Assembly (NCBI GenBank): GCA_009733715.1 | Contig: WMKJ01000066.1 | Location: 1 to 64,000 of the forward strand | Length of the DNA stretch: 64,000 bases | Direction: 5' to 3' | DNA from: Herpomyces periplanetae | Lineage: Eukaryota; Ascomycota; Laboulbeniomycetes; Herpomycetales; Herpomycetaceae | In this document: one piece after another, positions 10,682 through 22,876 of the stretch | Layout of the letters: every line of letters starts with the position of its first letter | Numbering within the stretch: the first letter of the stretch is position 1 | Position numbers and translations under genes: made by a program | The notes under the pieces: generated by a model | What the model saw: the letters and a program-made list of their open reading frames with translations, nothing else | Told to the model about the DNA's origin: nothing | Database searches by the model: none

Positions 10682-11484
10682 GGTGCTGAATGCAAATCGG
10701 TAGAATGGTGATAAAATGTGTGTAACCTTTGGGGTTGCGGGAGGGGAGGAGGTGAGAGGATAGTGAAATGAAGATAATGAATATTAAGGATGAATAGTAG
10801 GAGGTGAGTAGGCAGTTGAGTATACTATAGCAAACGATGGGGTGGTAATACACACGGAGGATGGTGTGATAATGAAGGTGAAAATGAAAAAGGGAAAAAA
10901 CCACCTTGAAGGACAGACAATAATGAAGTAAAAGGGAAAGGAAGCAAGTAGTGAGGTGATATTAGCGGGATGTAGTTAAGTTAAGAGGGGTATATGTAGG
11001 TAAAATATGATGGAGGAAAGCAAGGGGAACAAAGGATTAGAAGAGAGGAAAAGATGATGAAGAGGAAGAGCCGAGTTAATGAAAGAAGTTGTATATGCAA
11101 GCAAGCATGGAAAGATACATATACAGAGGTTTACACACATACACACACAAGAATATACACACACACGCACGCGCGCACGCGCAATGGTTTAGAAAAGTAT
11201 TTGCTTGTTTATAATAAAAAGCATTATTCAAGAATAAAACTAATTGGGCGATAACGCGTTATAAGAAAAATAAATGGAAAGATAAAAGTGTAAAACAAGA
11301 AAAAAAACCTTCAAACCAAAACCCGAAAATTTCTCTCTTTCAAGCCGCACTTGGGCTGCGCCACTGCGGCGGTGGTGGCAGTGGTGGCGGTGGTGGCGGT
11401 GTGGATTTTGGGAAATTTTGGTTTTGGCGATGTGGAAAACGGGGATTTTTGGAAGGTTTTGGGAGGGTTTATTTTGGATTTATC
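10682..11484. promoter_or_regulatory. Divergent promoter of the acyl-CoA synthetase and CAX4
   Basis: No gene. It is purine-rich on the + strand between 10690 and 11110, followed by a CA/CG microsatellite at 11131-11183. CTGCGCCAC lies at 11356-11364, about 120 bases before the CAX4 start, followed by a (GGTGGC)-rich run. Confidence 0.5.
11131..11183. repeat. CA/CG alternating tract
   Basis: ACACACATACACACACA-type sequence passing into GCACGCGCGCACGCGCA. Alternating purine-pyrimidine throughout. Confidence 0.8.
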
Positions 11485-12353
11485 ATGGACGGGGGTTACT
11501 GGGAAGTTGTTCAACCGTTTAGACCAACTCATATTTTATATGTAATAAGGTTTTATACACACTCTAACTGGGAGGATGATTGATTTGCTAACTGATTTTT
11601 TCCTGCTTGAAGAACCCGGGCGATACACTTTCGTATTGGTGCGCTTTTTTGTCCTTAATACCTCAGACCCTTGGAATCTGTTACGCCATCCTTATATGGA
11701 GTAGCCGCGAATGGGAAATCTTGTTCATGTTTATGGGTCAAATAACAAGCGAATTGATTAACATTGTATTGAAACGAACTATACGACAAGCAAGACCTTC
11801 ACACTGTAAGAAAAGATTCACATCACCTACATTTATTCTCGACAACATAATACTAAACAAAACAAATCCCCGTAATGCTCAACAATACATATCATAATAT
11901 TTGGATCTGTCTAATCTTACACTTTACTCTTATCTAGTTTCCGTATACAATGGTTACGGAATGCCATCCTCCCACGCCCAGTTTTCCGCCTTCTTTAGCG
12001 TATACCTATTACTCTTTATAAATTATACATATAACAGTCGGGAATCCCGAAAATTCGAGCGGATCTTTCTTTCGGTATGCTTTATTAGTCTGGCCACGTT
12101 AATCGGTATAAGTCGAGTTTACCTGATGTATCACTCACTTTTGCAAGTTGTTATGGGATGGGTAGTTGGAGGTGCCATAGGCGTCTTATGGTACTCCTTG
12201 ACTTGTTACACTCGAAAATCCAACTGGTCCAAGTGGATAATCAACTCTAGAATAATGAAATACTTCCGATTCCGTGATTTATTACCATCACAAGATTTAC
12301 CGAGCGCAGGCTGGGAACAATGGCGCCGAGAAGTAGAAGTCAAGCTAGAATAA
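11485..12353 (+). CDS. CAX4: Dolichyl pyrophosphate phosphatase
   Basis: Three exons (11485-11541, 11613-11805, 11938-12353) with introns of 71 and 132 bases, the first with a GCTAAC branch site; the product is 221 residues. Joined exons read FRPTHILYNPGDTLSYW and RPSHFSVYNGYGMPSSHAQF, which match the Cax4/DOLPP1 family across both junctions. The PAP2 phosphatase motifs are present: K(x6)RP in KRTIRQARPSH, PSSH in GMPSSHAQF, and SR(x5)H in GISRVYLMYHSLLQVVMGW. Several hydrophobic segments fit an ER membrane enzyme that recycles dolichyl pyrophosphate from N-glycosylation. It converges on ECM16 with 130 bases between them. Confidence 0.95.
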
Positions 12354-12483
12354 TAATAAAATGTGTAGTTTATAATATGTAGTGTATAGGGTAGAGTATA
12401 GGATGGGAACGTGAATATAGCGCATCTTTCCCTGTTTAATTATCCTCGGACACTCTTCAATCCTCCATCGCATAGAGTAAAAT

Positions 12484-15400
12484 TCATTTCTCAGGTTGAA
12501 TCATTGAGCATATCTTTTCCAGAATCCATCCCTTAGTAGGGTGTCGTGCTTGAACTACTTGAACAGGCGGCAATGGCCAAGCTTCAAAGCCTGTATATCG
12601 TCCCCTCAAGTTTGGAATTAACCAGCATAAGCGTCTCTGAACCATGCAACTCCCATTTCCTTTCCCTTTAAAGATCATCTGGTGAGGTGAAAGTGGAATA
12701 ATCTTCCCTGTAGGTTTAGGCGAATATTGTATCAAGGGTGTATTAAAAGTTAAAGCAAAAATCTCCCCCGCCGATATACTCGTTAACGGATACATCAATG
12801 TCTTCCCCAACCGAGATTGTTCACACTCCCCATCTCGAGAATTTTGTGTTGATTGTAATCTTGAATATACAACATACTTTGGCGCAGATTTTGCCATTTT
12901 GTGCGCCAATATTGACGATGAATGAACATACACAAATCCACTCTCAGATGAGTTCCCTTCCCTAGTTCCACGGTTAACATTGACCGGAGGAAACAAACAG
13001 AGATATGGAACTTGTGACACTCTTTTCGCCTTAGCACACAGTTTCATAATATCCCCTGGAACATTAGACAATAAGTCGGCCCGAATGGCTAATTGATCGA
13101 TAAATCCAGATGCAATCAATTGTTTTATCGCAAGAATCTCCCGTTCATCCGGTACTTTTTGATCATCCAAAATCTCGGAATTCATTTCCCGAATCCCAGC
13201 AAGTTGATGTCGTACCGCTACCATTTCTTTCAACGATTTAACATAAGTATACCTTAAAACTTCCTTTCCAAGGGATTCAAGTCTTCGTAAAAGACACAAA
13301 ACCTTAATCGCATCCGATGTATTATCCCACGTTGTTAAAGACTCATGGAATTTTTTATACGCTTCTTGCCATTGGCTTCCCTCGTGAAAATATTGATAAA
13401 TTTGATTCTGTGAAATAAATATTTCCGGTACAGATAATGCCGATACTAAATCAAGTGTAAACGGTCTGGTTAATTTATTGCTTAATCCTACAAAAAGTAT
13501 TTTGGATAATCGAGGTGATAACGGGTAATTAATGGTTGCTGAAGCTAATGATGTCAATGAATATTTGGCCTCTTCTTCTCCTTCGTGTATACTGTCCATA
13601 CCATCATCTATCTCATCATCATTAGTGCACAATGCTTCCGGAATATTCGATTGACTTGTTTTGCGAATAAATCCAAGATTGACCAACAAATCCAATGATT
13701 TATTAAGTACGGCATCATCGGGTCTTGTTAAAAACGGAAAAGTTCGAATCACTGAAACTCCCAGCTGCATCATCTGTAACACAATATTTTCGAGACAAAC
13801 CGATTGGATTTCCGCATCATCAAACTCGGGAAAATCATTTTCATAAATTGAACTTGAATACAATCTATAACAATGTCCCGACTCAATTCTCCCTGCCCTT
13901 CCACATCTTTGAACTGCCGAATTTTTACTTATCCATCCAATTTCAAACTTTTCAACTCCCGTTAACTGGTCGTATTTTCGCCGCTTAGCCCTTCCGCTAT
14001 CTATCACATATCTAATTCCCGGAATCGTTAGACTAGTTTCCGCAATATTCGTCGATAAGATAACCATTCGACAATTCTCGTGTGCCGCTTGAAAAACTCT
14101 CATTTGATCTTGCATGGGCAATTGCGAATGTAGATATACCAGTTGAATAAACTCTTCTCGTAAAACCTTGCCCTTCTCTTGACCCCATCCATTCTCTTCA
14201 CCTTTACTTTGATCCAAATTCTTATCCTCCATCTCACTTTCTGAACTTTCATCATCATCAAAATCCTCAATGTATTCACACCCCTTTTCCTTCATATCTT
14301 CATCCGATATATCCCAATTGTTCATATACTTCATCCCTCCATCATAATTCCTACCTTCGCCATTACAAGACTGTTCCCCTTGAAAATCATCACAATTTTC
14401 AATATCTCTGGTTTTGTCACCCATAACATCAAAACATGGTAACTCTTGTTGAATTCGTTTCCCCAATCGCCATATTTCTTCTTTACTCGTTAAAAATACC
14501 AACATTCCTCCCGCTGCCAATTTTTCATGTCCCTTTTTAATTTTTCTAAAAGCTTCATCAACATAATCTGCTTTGGTTCTTCGTGAAAAATGTTCTACCA
14601 CGGGAAATTGCCTTCCTTCAACACTCACCACTATCGCCCGTTTAAATTCTCCTTTACTATTATACCATCCCAAACTTTTCAATTTGCTGGCTTCATTCCT
14701 CGGTTTATCCATCAACATCCCTCCATCAATTTCTACGTCTCCCATTCTTAACGTTGCAGACATAATTATGACTTTCAACGGATACCAACCTTCAATCCCT
14801 TCTTGACTCTTTCGTTCCCGTTCACACATTATCCTCCCCAGTAATCCTATAAGTATATCTGTATTAACTCTTCTTTCATGAACTTCATCAATTATGATAA
14901 CAGAATATCTTAGCAACGCTTCATCTCTCATCATTTCTCGTAACAGCACTCCATCCGTCATAAACTTTATTGCCGTTCCCTCATTAACTTTACCCTCAAA
15001 TCGTATTTGATACCCAACCCGTTTTCCATGAAATTCTCCCATTTCTATCTTAACTCTTTTTGACATACTCACAGCCGCCACTCTTCTAGTTTGAGTAATT
15101 CCTATCATTCCTTTCCTTGGTCCGTTCTCATCCCCGTATCCCGCTTCGTACAAAAATTGTGGAATTTGTGTTGTCTTTCCACTGCCCGTTTCTCCGCAAA
15201 TAACTACCATGCCATTATTATGTACAGCTTCCATTATCCTCTGTTCTTCTCTTACTACCGGTAATTTTATCCTTTCCTCTTCAATTATATCTTCTCTGTC
15301 AACCTTAACAGGATGGACAGTTCGTGATAATCCTTCTTCAGTACTAAATCCACCTACCAAACCCTCAACATCATCTTCATCTTCCCTAGCATCCCGTAAT

Positions 15401-16017
15401 TTAACTTCTCCATCATTTAAAAGTCTCGCACTCTCTTTCTCAATCCACTCCATTTTTTCTTTCCTTTCATGAACTCCCAATTCCGCATTTTCATTTTGTC
15501 GTTCAATAGCCCATTCCATAAATGCCCTTCCCCGATCATTCGCTTCATCAATCCCATTTTCCTCATTTCCTTCATTTGATTCTTCCCTCTTTACCTTTAA
15601 ACCACAACCAAACCCACCCGTTTTAAATTCTCTATTAGCCTCATCATTAATTGTCTTTAAATATTCCTTTTCATCATCATCTCGTTTAACATTTGATATA
15701 TTCTCCAATTCTGATTCCGACTCCGACCACTCCCCCCAATCTTTAGCCTTTTCATGATTCCCGTTTGTTCGCTCCTGTTCTTTTATCCCCTCCCTCTCCC
15801 TTTCTCGTATACTCGCAAATTCTTGATGAGCCACCTCCAATTTTCGTAAATATTTCATCGCCTTATCTTTTCGCAATTTATTTTCCAAATATTTCTCTAA
15901 ACGTTTTCTCTTCTTTCCTATCACTTCCTTCCCACCATCACCCACTTCACCCACACCACCTCTCTTCAGTCTTGCTTGAACCCGATGCTTTCGAACTCTA
16001 GGCACAAATTTCTTCAT
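12484..16017 (-). CDS. ECM16: DEAH-family RNA helicase Ecm16/Dhr1 (DHX37-type), ribosome biogenesis
   Basis: Uninterrupted frame of 1177 residues. The N-terminal 250 residues are highly charged. RecA1 has GETGSGKTTQIPQ (near 275) and IKFMTDGVLLREMM; RecA2 has STNIAETSLTIPGIRYVIDS and QRCGRAGR (near 705). An acidic insert (about 580-650) separates the RecA lobes, as in Dhr1. Winged-helix, ratchet and OB regions follow, ending GFEAWPLPPVQVVQA. The Dhr1-type phrases RVGYQIRFEGKVNEGTAIKF and VVEHFSRRTKADYVDEAFRK decide the subfamily. Dhr1 releases U3 snoRNA from pre-18S rRNA. Unusual: the DEAH box is DEVH, motif Ia reads TQTRR rather than TQPRR, and motif VI reads QRCGRAGR rather than QRAGRAGR. 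Confidence 0.93.
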   Translation of the reverse strand: MKKFVPRVRKHRVQARLKRGGVGEVGDGGKEVIGKKRKRLEKYLENKLRKDKAMKYLRKLEVAHQEFASIREREREGIKEQERTNGNHEKAKDWGEWSESESELENISNVKRDDDEKEYLKTINDEANREFKTGGFGCGLKVKREESNEGNEENGIDEANDRGRAFMEWAIERQNENAELGVHERKEKMEWIEKESARLLNDGEVKLRDAREDEDDVEGLVGGFSTEEGLSRTVHPVKVDREDIIEEERIKLPVVREEQRIMEAVHNNGMVVICGETGSGKTTQIPQFLYEAGYGDENGPRKGMIGITQTRRVAAVSMSKRVKIEMGEFHGKRVGYQIRFEGKVNEGTAIKFMTDGVLLREMMRDEALLRYSVIIIDEVHERRVNTDILIGLLGRIMCERERKSQEGIEGWYPLKVIIMSATLRMGDVEIDGGMLMDKPRNEASKLKSLGWYNSKGEFKRAIVVSVEGRQFPVVEHFSRRTKADYVDEAFRKIKKGHEKLAAGGMLVFLTSKEEIWRLGKRIQQELPCFDVMGDKTRDIENCDDFQGEQSCNGEGRNYDGGMKYMNNWDISDEDMKEKGCEYIEDFDDDESSESEMEDKNLDQSKGEENGWGQEKGKVLREEFIQLVYLHSQLPMQDQMRVFQAAHENCRMVILSTNIAETSLTIPGIRYVIDSGRAKRRKYDQLTGVEKFEIGWISKNSAVQRCGRAGRIESGHCYRLYSSSIYENDFPEFDDAEIQSVCLENIVLQMMQLGVSVIRTFPFLTRPDDAVLNKSLDLLVNLGFIRKTSQSNIPEALCTNDDEIDDGMDSIHEGEEEAKYSLTSLASATINYPLSPRLSKILFVGLSNKLTRPFTLDLVSALSVPEIFISQNQIYQYFHEGSQWQEAYKKFHESLTTWDNTSDAIKVLCLLRRLESLGKEVLRYTYVKSLKEMVAVRHQLAGIREMNSEILDDQKVPDEREILAIKQLIASGFIDQLAIRADLLSNVPGDIMKLCAKAKRVSQVPYLCLFPPVNVNRGTREGNSSESGFVYVHSSSILAHKMAKSAPKYVVYSRLQSTQNSRDGECEQSRLGKTLMYPLTSISAGEIFALTFNTPLIQYSPKPTGKIIPLSPHQMIFKGKGNGSCMVQRRLCWLIPNLRGRYTGFEAWPLPPVQVVQARHPTKGWILEKICSMIQPEK

Positions 16018-16365
16018 CTTTTCCTCTATTCTATCTCACAACTTATCCTTCATTTCTCTATTATCACCCTTGAAATATATTCCTTCGCTTAACTTCCTTC
16101 TTATTACTAATCCCATTTATCCATTCCATCATAGCCTCCCAAACTATTCGTATACCCTTCCCCATAATTATCATCTTGTCCCGTTTACTTACTCAATCGT
16201 CTTTAGTTTGGTCCTTTACCCTTCCCATATATCATCTTATACCATAATTTATAACTTGCTTTTCCCTCCTAATATAAGCATCGACATCCTATTCCAAATC
16301 ACGCCACTTTTCATCTAACCCTATACATACTTAACCTCGAAAATCCCCAAAATTTCACTTAATGT
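16018..16365. promoter_or_regulatory. Spacer between GLT1 and ECM16
   Basis: 348 bases, pyrimidine-rich on the + strand, containing the ECM16 promoter. No gene or recognisable motif seen. Confidence 0.4.
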
Positions 16366-19300
16366 TCATCCACATGCTCCAACCTTTGTTGCACGGCTAG
16401 TCATTTTTTCATTATCCAATGGTCTGATTGCCAATGCAGAAGTTTTTACTATTCCTCCAATCACAGGCAACTGAGTACGCAATCCTGTTAAGAATGTATC
16501 AACTTCTCGAGCACAACTTCGTCCTTCATTAATTGCCCAAACAACCAAGCTCTGCCCCCTTCGACAATCACCTGCGGCAAATACATCAGTTAAATTTGTA
16601 CTGTATGCTCCATTTCCCGTCTTAAAATTCTTCCTGGCATCTTTCTCAACTGCTTCAAATCCATCATCTTCTGGTCCCAAAAACCCCATTGATAATAATA
16701 CTAAATCAGCTTCGAAAAACTCCTCTCCACCCTCTTTTTGCCGCATATCCCATCCTCCTCTAGAATTCTTTGTCCATTCAACTCTTGCAGCCGTAATTCC
16801 TTTGACATTTCCATTTCCATCATCAACAAAACTTTTAGACATAACACAATATTCTCTAGGATCTCTACCAAACTTCACCTCACTCTCGACATGTCCGTAA
16901 TCCACCCTAAATGTTCGTGGCCATTGAGGCCATGGATTATCGCGCGCCCTTTCTGTAGGTGGTTGTGGTAGTAGTTCAAAATTTACAACTGATTTAGCTC
17001 CATGTCGTATAGCTGTTCCTATACAATCATTTCCTGTATCTCCTCCCCCTACTACCACCACATTCTTGTCTCGTGCTGAAATATACGTCGATGGATCCTT
17101 AAGTTGACAATCTAACAACGACTTGGTATTCATCTGTAAAAATTTCATCGCAAAATATATTCCATTCAATTCACGTCCTGGAATGCTTAAATCTCGAGGT
17201 ACGGTTGATCCAACTGCTAATATCACAGCATCATAGTTCTTCCTTAACCATTCCAAGCTCGTATTCCCTTTTCCTACGTGAACGTTAACTTTAAATTCAA
17301 TACCTTCGGCCTTCATCAAGTCAACTCTTCGCTGAACTAATGACTTATCCAATTTCATATTAGGTATTCCGTATATTAACAATCCACCAATTCTATCTGA
17401 TCGTTCGTACACTACCACCGAATGACCAGCCTTGTTCAATTGATCTGCACATGCTAATCCTGAAGGTCCCGATCCAATTATTGCCACTTTCTTTCCCGTT
17501 CTCTCCTTTATCGTTATCGGCTTAATCCATCCCATTTCAAACCCTCGATCTATGATCGCACATTCGATAGATTTAATACCAACTGGTGTCGAATTAATTC
17601 CTAAAACACACGCTCCCTCACAAGGCGCAGGACAAACACGACCAGTGAATTCAGGGAAATTATTCGTCAGTAGAAGCCGCTCCAATGCTGCTTTCCATTG
17701 ATCCTGGAATACCAATTCATTCCACTTTGGAATAATATTAGAAATTGGGCACCCTGTCTCCGATTGACAAAACGGCACTCCACAGTCCATACACCGTGCT
17801 GTTTGATACTTCAGCTCATCTTCACTTAATCGACTCGATAATTCCAACCAATCTTTAATACGAACTTGTGGATTTCTGTACTTCTCAGTTCGTCGATGGT
17901 ATTTCATAAAACCTCGAGTTTTATCCAAAATTTTCGCAGACTTACGCTCTGTTGTTGCAGGATCTGTAACGGTATCCTCAATGTCCTTAACTTTCACTGG
18001 TTCTTTCTTAATACTATTCATAGCAGGCAATGGGTTCGATGTTAACAATGGTAAGAAACTTGATTGTTCCACATTCTTTTCCTTTTCTTCCTCCAAAACT
18101 TTCTTATAATCTGTCGGTAAAACCTTCACAAATCTCTTAACTGCACGGTTAAATTCGTGCAGAATTCGACCCGCTAACTCTGATCCAGTGTAATGATGGT
18201 GATCCTCAATTAACCCTCGAACGTACGAAATTTCATTCGGATCCTCTAATTGTACAAGTTCGACCATCTCATGGTTAACCTTTGATTCAAAATCCCAGTT
18301 AACATCTAGTACAAAAGCTAGCCCTCCTGACATTCCTGCTGCAAAGTTACGTCCTGTCGGCCCAAGTACTACAACACAACCTCCTGTCATATACTCGCAT
18401 CCGTGATCTCCCAAACCTTCCACAACCGCAACGGCGCCTGAATTCCTGACAGCGAATCGTTCCGCAGCAATTCCTCGGAAAAAGCAAGTTCCCTTTGTTG
18501 CACCATACAAGCATACATTTCCTATAATCACGTTTTCTTCAGCTCGAAACATGGATGATCTCGGAGGATAAATTATCAAGCGTCCCCCCGATAATCCTTT
18601 ACCAACATAATCATTCGCATCCCCTTCAAGCTCTAGCGTTATTCCTGTTGCCAGAAATGCCCCAAACGACTGTCCTGCTGATCCCCGAATATTTACATGA
18701 ATTGTATCTTTCGGCAAACAGTTTTTACCAAATCTCCTGCTAACTTGATAAGATAATGACGAGCCCACAGCACGATCCGTATTCACAACATCACATTCAA
18801 TGCGAATTGGGAATCCGCGTTCCAGTGCAGGCTCTGCTTCAGCAATCAACTTATTATCAAGCCGAACATGTAGCATATGATCCTGTTGGCGTACATTATG
18901 CGTTGCAACATTTTTGCGTAGTGTATGGGCTGGTGTTAAAATCAGTGATAAATCAATTTTTGCCGTTTTGTTCGTTAAAAGATCTTCTCGTACACGTAAA
19001 CATTCAGTGTGCCCCACCATTTCATTAATCGTGCGGAAGCCAAGTTTTGCCATAAATCCTCTCAGTTCGTTAGCCACATAGTAAAAAAAATTTATGACAT
19101 GTTCAGGTGCTCCCTTAAATTTTTCCCGCAATTTGGGATCTTGAGTTGCGATTCCTACCGGGCAAGTATTTAAGTGACACTTTCGCATCATAATGCAACC
19201 TAATGCAATCAAGGGTGTAGTTGCAAAACCCCATTCTTCTGCACCTAGCAGACAAGCTATGGCTACATCACGACCGGTACGGAGTTGCCCATCAGTTTGT

Positions 19301-22300
19301 ACAATTACTCGTCCTCGCAAATCATTTAGTACCAAGGTTTGATGAGTCTCAGCAAGACCAAGTTCCCATGGTAATCCGGCGTATTTAATTCCTGTCCATC
19401 TAGATGCTCCAGTACCACCGTCATGTCCAGATATTAGTATATGATCAGCTTTTGCCTTTGCAACACCCGAAGCTACGATGCCTACACCGGTTTCCGATAC
19501 AAGTTTAACCGAAATACGAGCTCGAGGGTTGGAGCATTTCAAGTCGTACACTAACTGCTTTAAATCTTCAATTGAGTAAATATCATGATGAGGTGGAGGT
19601 GATATTAAGCCAACTCCCGGAGTAGAATGTCGAGTTTTAGCAATTGATGCAGATACCTTATAACCAGGAAGTTCACCACCTTCCCCAGGCTTAGCACCTT
19701 GTGCCATTTTTATTTGTAGTTCGTCAGCATCGGCAATGTAATGGCTGGTAACCCCGAAACGACCCGATGCAACTTGTTTAATAGCAGAGCGCATCGTATC
19801 ACCATTTTCAAATATTTTACTTCGATCGGGATCTTCACCACCTTCACCAGTGTTTGATTTGCCACCCAGTCGATTCATAGCAACGGCTAAGGTGGAATGA
19901 GCTTCCATTGAAATAGAGCCGTAAGACATAGCACCTGTAACGAATCGTCTAACGATTTCCGTCCAAGGTTCAACCTGATCAATTGGGATGGTTTGACGTT
20001 GAGAAAAATTAAAATCCAGCAAACCTCGTAAGGTGCAGTTTTTAATTTGTTCGTACTCGGACCGTGAATAGGCCTTGTAAGATTCATCATTTTTGGTCCG
20101 CACAGCATCCTGAACATTTGCTATGCTGGTCGGATCGTTAACGTGATGCTCTCCTCCATCACGCCAATGATAATCACCCCATTCAGCGAGTACATCAACC
20201 TGAGCAATTGGATTACTTGGAAATCCACATTCATGCATGGCCAAACCTTCTCTAGCAATCCATTCAAAAGTAATCCCTTTTATTCGAGTCGAAGTTCCCG
20301 TAAAGCAACGGTCAACGACAGAGTCATCGATTCCTAATGCCTCGAAGATCTGAGCACCTTTGTAACTTTGCAAGGTTGATATACCCATTTTACTCATGAC
20401 TTTTAGAACTCCACCGTCACAAGAATTTTTATAATTTTGGATGAGTTGTTCTGAGGTGAGCTGCCTTCGAATTAATCCCTCTTGATTTAATTTCAAAATA
20501 CATTCCATGGCAAGGTAAGGACAAATTGCGTCCGCTCCGTAGCCTACTAGGACGCACATATGGTGAATTTCACGAGGCTCACCACTTTCAACAATGATGG
20601 AAGCTTTACTTCGGCAGCGTGAGCGAACAAGATGGTGATGAACTAAACCAGTGGCCAACAATGAGGAGATTGGAACTCTATCGGAACATACACCACGGTC
20701 GGATAAAATGAGTAATTTGGCGCCTGAAGCAACAGCATTACTAGCCTCATCGCAAACTCTATCGAGAGTTTGTATATACCCTTGCACACCTTCGCACTTA
20801 GGAAAAGTTAGATTAATGATTTTTGAGGACCAAGTTGAATAGGCCTTGGAAATATTTTTAACAGCGTTCAACTCTTCGATTGAGAGGATGGGGGAGGGAA
20901 CGAAAATTCGGTTACATTGGTTAGCGTCAATTTCAAGGAGGTTACCTTGAGGGCCAATATAAGCTTCCAGTGACATGATAATAGCTTCACGGATAGGGTC
21001 GATTGGAGGATTGGTGACCTGGGCAAATAATTGACGGAAGTATTCAAAGAGTAGCCGGGGTTGTTTAGCAAGACAGGCAAGAGGGGCATCATTACCCATT
21101 GAACCCAATGCTTCTTTTGAATCAGCAGCCATTGGAGCCAACAGTAGGGTGACTTGTTCGAGGGTGTAGCCGAATGCCTTAAGGAGTGGATCCTCATGAA
21201 CAGCAAGGGGTGAACATTTAAAAGTTATATCGATGGACTGTTTTAAAAGTTTTTCACGGATGTCAGGTAATGTAATTATACCGTGTTCGAGCCAGCTACG
21301 AAAATCGTGGCGATTGGAGACGGTATGCTTTAGTTCAGCATCATCGACAATACGACCTTCAACTGTATCGACGAGAAGCATACGGCCGGGTTGCAAACGA
21401 CCCTTTGAAATAACGGTAGCAGGATCAATTGGAATAGCACCGACCTCGGAAGCACAAATCATGCGATCATCATCAAGAATGTAATAGCGACAGGGTCGCA
21501 ACCCGTTACGATCAAGATTGGCACCACAGTAACGACCATCAGCAAAAGCGAAGAGAGCAGGTCCGTCCCATGGTTCCATGATGCAAGCGGCCCATTCGTA
21601 AAAAGCTTGTTTGCTTGGGTCCATGTTATGGTAGCCTTGCCATGCTTCGGGTACAAGGATCATGAAAGCTTCGGGAAGAGACAGAGCACCGTTGAGGATG
21701 AGTAATTCTAGTACGTTATCGAAAGCAGCGGAATCAGAACCCCCATCCTCGATAACCGGAAGCAGGGAGTCTAATTGGTCACCGAAGGTTTTTGATTTGA
21801 GGGAGCCTTCACGGGCACGCATCCAATTTTTATTACCACGAAGAGTATTAATTTCACCGTTATGAGCAGCCCAACGCAAAGGTTGGGCACGATCCCAGGA
21901 GGGAAAAGTGTTTGTGGAAAAGCGAGAGTGAACGAGAGCAAAGAAAGATTCATAATCAACATTTAACAGATCATAATAGTAATCATATACTTGGTTTGGC
22001 GAGAGTTGACCTTTGTAAACAATGTTTTTGTTACTGAGAGAACAAATATAAAACCAATTTCTAATACCGATGGTATGAGTAGAACGTTTGCGCAAGATGT
22101 ATAACTGGCGTTCGAATGTCAGAGAGGAAAACTTATCTTCAAGACTAGGGTCAGGGGAAGAACCGAGGCCGTAGGAGGGTTGATAGACAACAATTGGTTG
22201 ATAAATATAGGGTTCACGGGATAAAGCGGCGGGACCGAGAAGTGAAGAATCACGGGGAACGGGGCGCCAGGCAAGGACGCGTAGATTGAGGGAAGAAGCG

Positions 22301-22876
22301 ATTGATTCGAAAGTGGAGATGGTGGATAGGAGGGATTGATCATCGGGTTTAAAGAAGATGTTACCAATAGCATACTGACCCGGTGATGGTAAGACGATTG
22401 AATGGTCTAGAAGGAAAACTCTTGAAAAAAATTTATGAGGAACAGAAGTCATGACACCGGCGCCGTCGCCGTCCCTTGAATCGGAACCGACAGCACCACG
22501 GTGGGTCATGTTGCACAGGAGACTTCGAGCTGTAAGAAGAGATGAAGGGAAAGGAAGTGTTAAAAGGTAAAATGAAAGGAAAGTAAAAAGGGTAGAGCGC
22601 ATGAGGAAGCATACCATCTTTAACAATTTTATGACTTGGCACGCCTTTAATTTGACTAGAAGGAGAAGAGGCTAGTGAGTATAGGATGGATGGACGGATG
22701 ATTGAAAGAGTAAAAAAGGTAGGTTATATTGGAATTAATGATGAAAATGTTAGTATCAATGATAAGAAAGGAACGTACACGGTGAAGCCGACACCACAAG
22801 AGTCTTTTTCAAGAGAAGGATCGTATAAACCTTGTTTTGCCGGAAAAGTGTCTGCCCATGAATGCGAGGCAGACAT
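16366..22876 (-). CDS. GLT1: NADH-dependent glutamate synthase (GOGAT), fused large and small subunits
   Basis: Three exons (22779-22876, 22615-22655, 16366-22529), introns 123 and 85 bases; 2100 residues. Exon 1 ends in DSCGVGFTV and supplies the class II glutaminase nucleophile Cys27, so about 26 residues form the propeptide. The 41-base exon 2 encodes QIKGVPSHKIVKD, and exon 3 resumes ARSLLCNMTHRGAVGSD. Then come the central and FMN-binding domains, the 3Fe-4S cysteines (CIMMRKCHLNTC, near 1155), the GXGXG helix domain, and the beta part with CMDCGVPFC (near 1625), CPAPCEGAC, an FAD motif GSGPSGLACADQL and an NAD(P) motif GGGDTGNDCIG. It makes two glutamates from glutamine and 2-oxoglutarate. 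A longer single-exon N-terminus starting MLKMVCFL is intron read-through. Confidence 0.96.
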
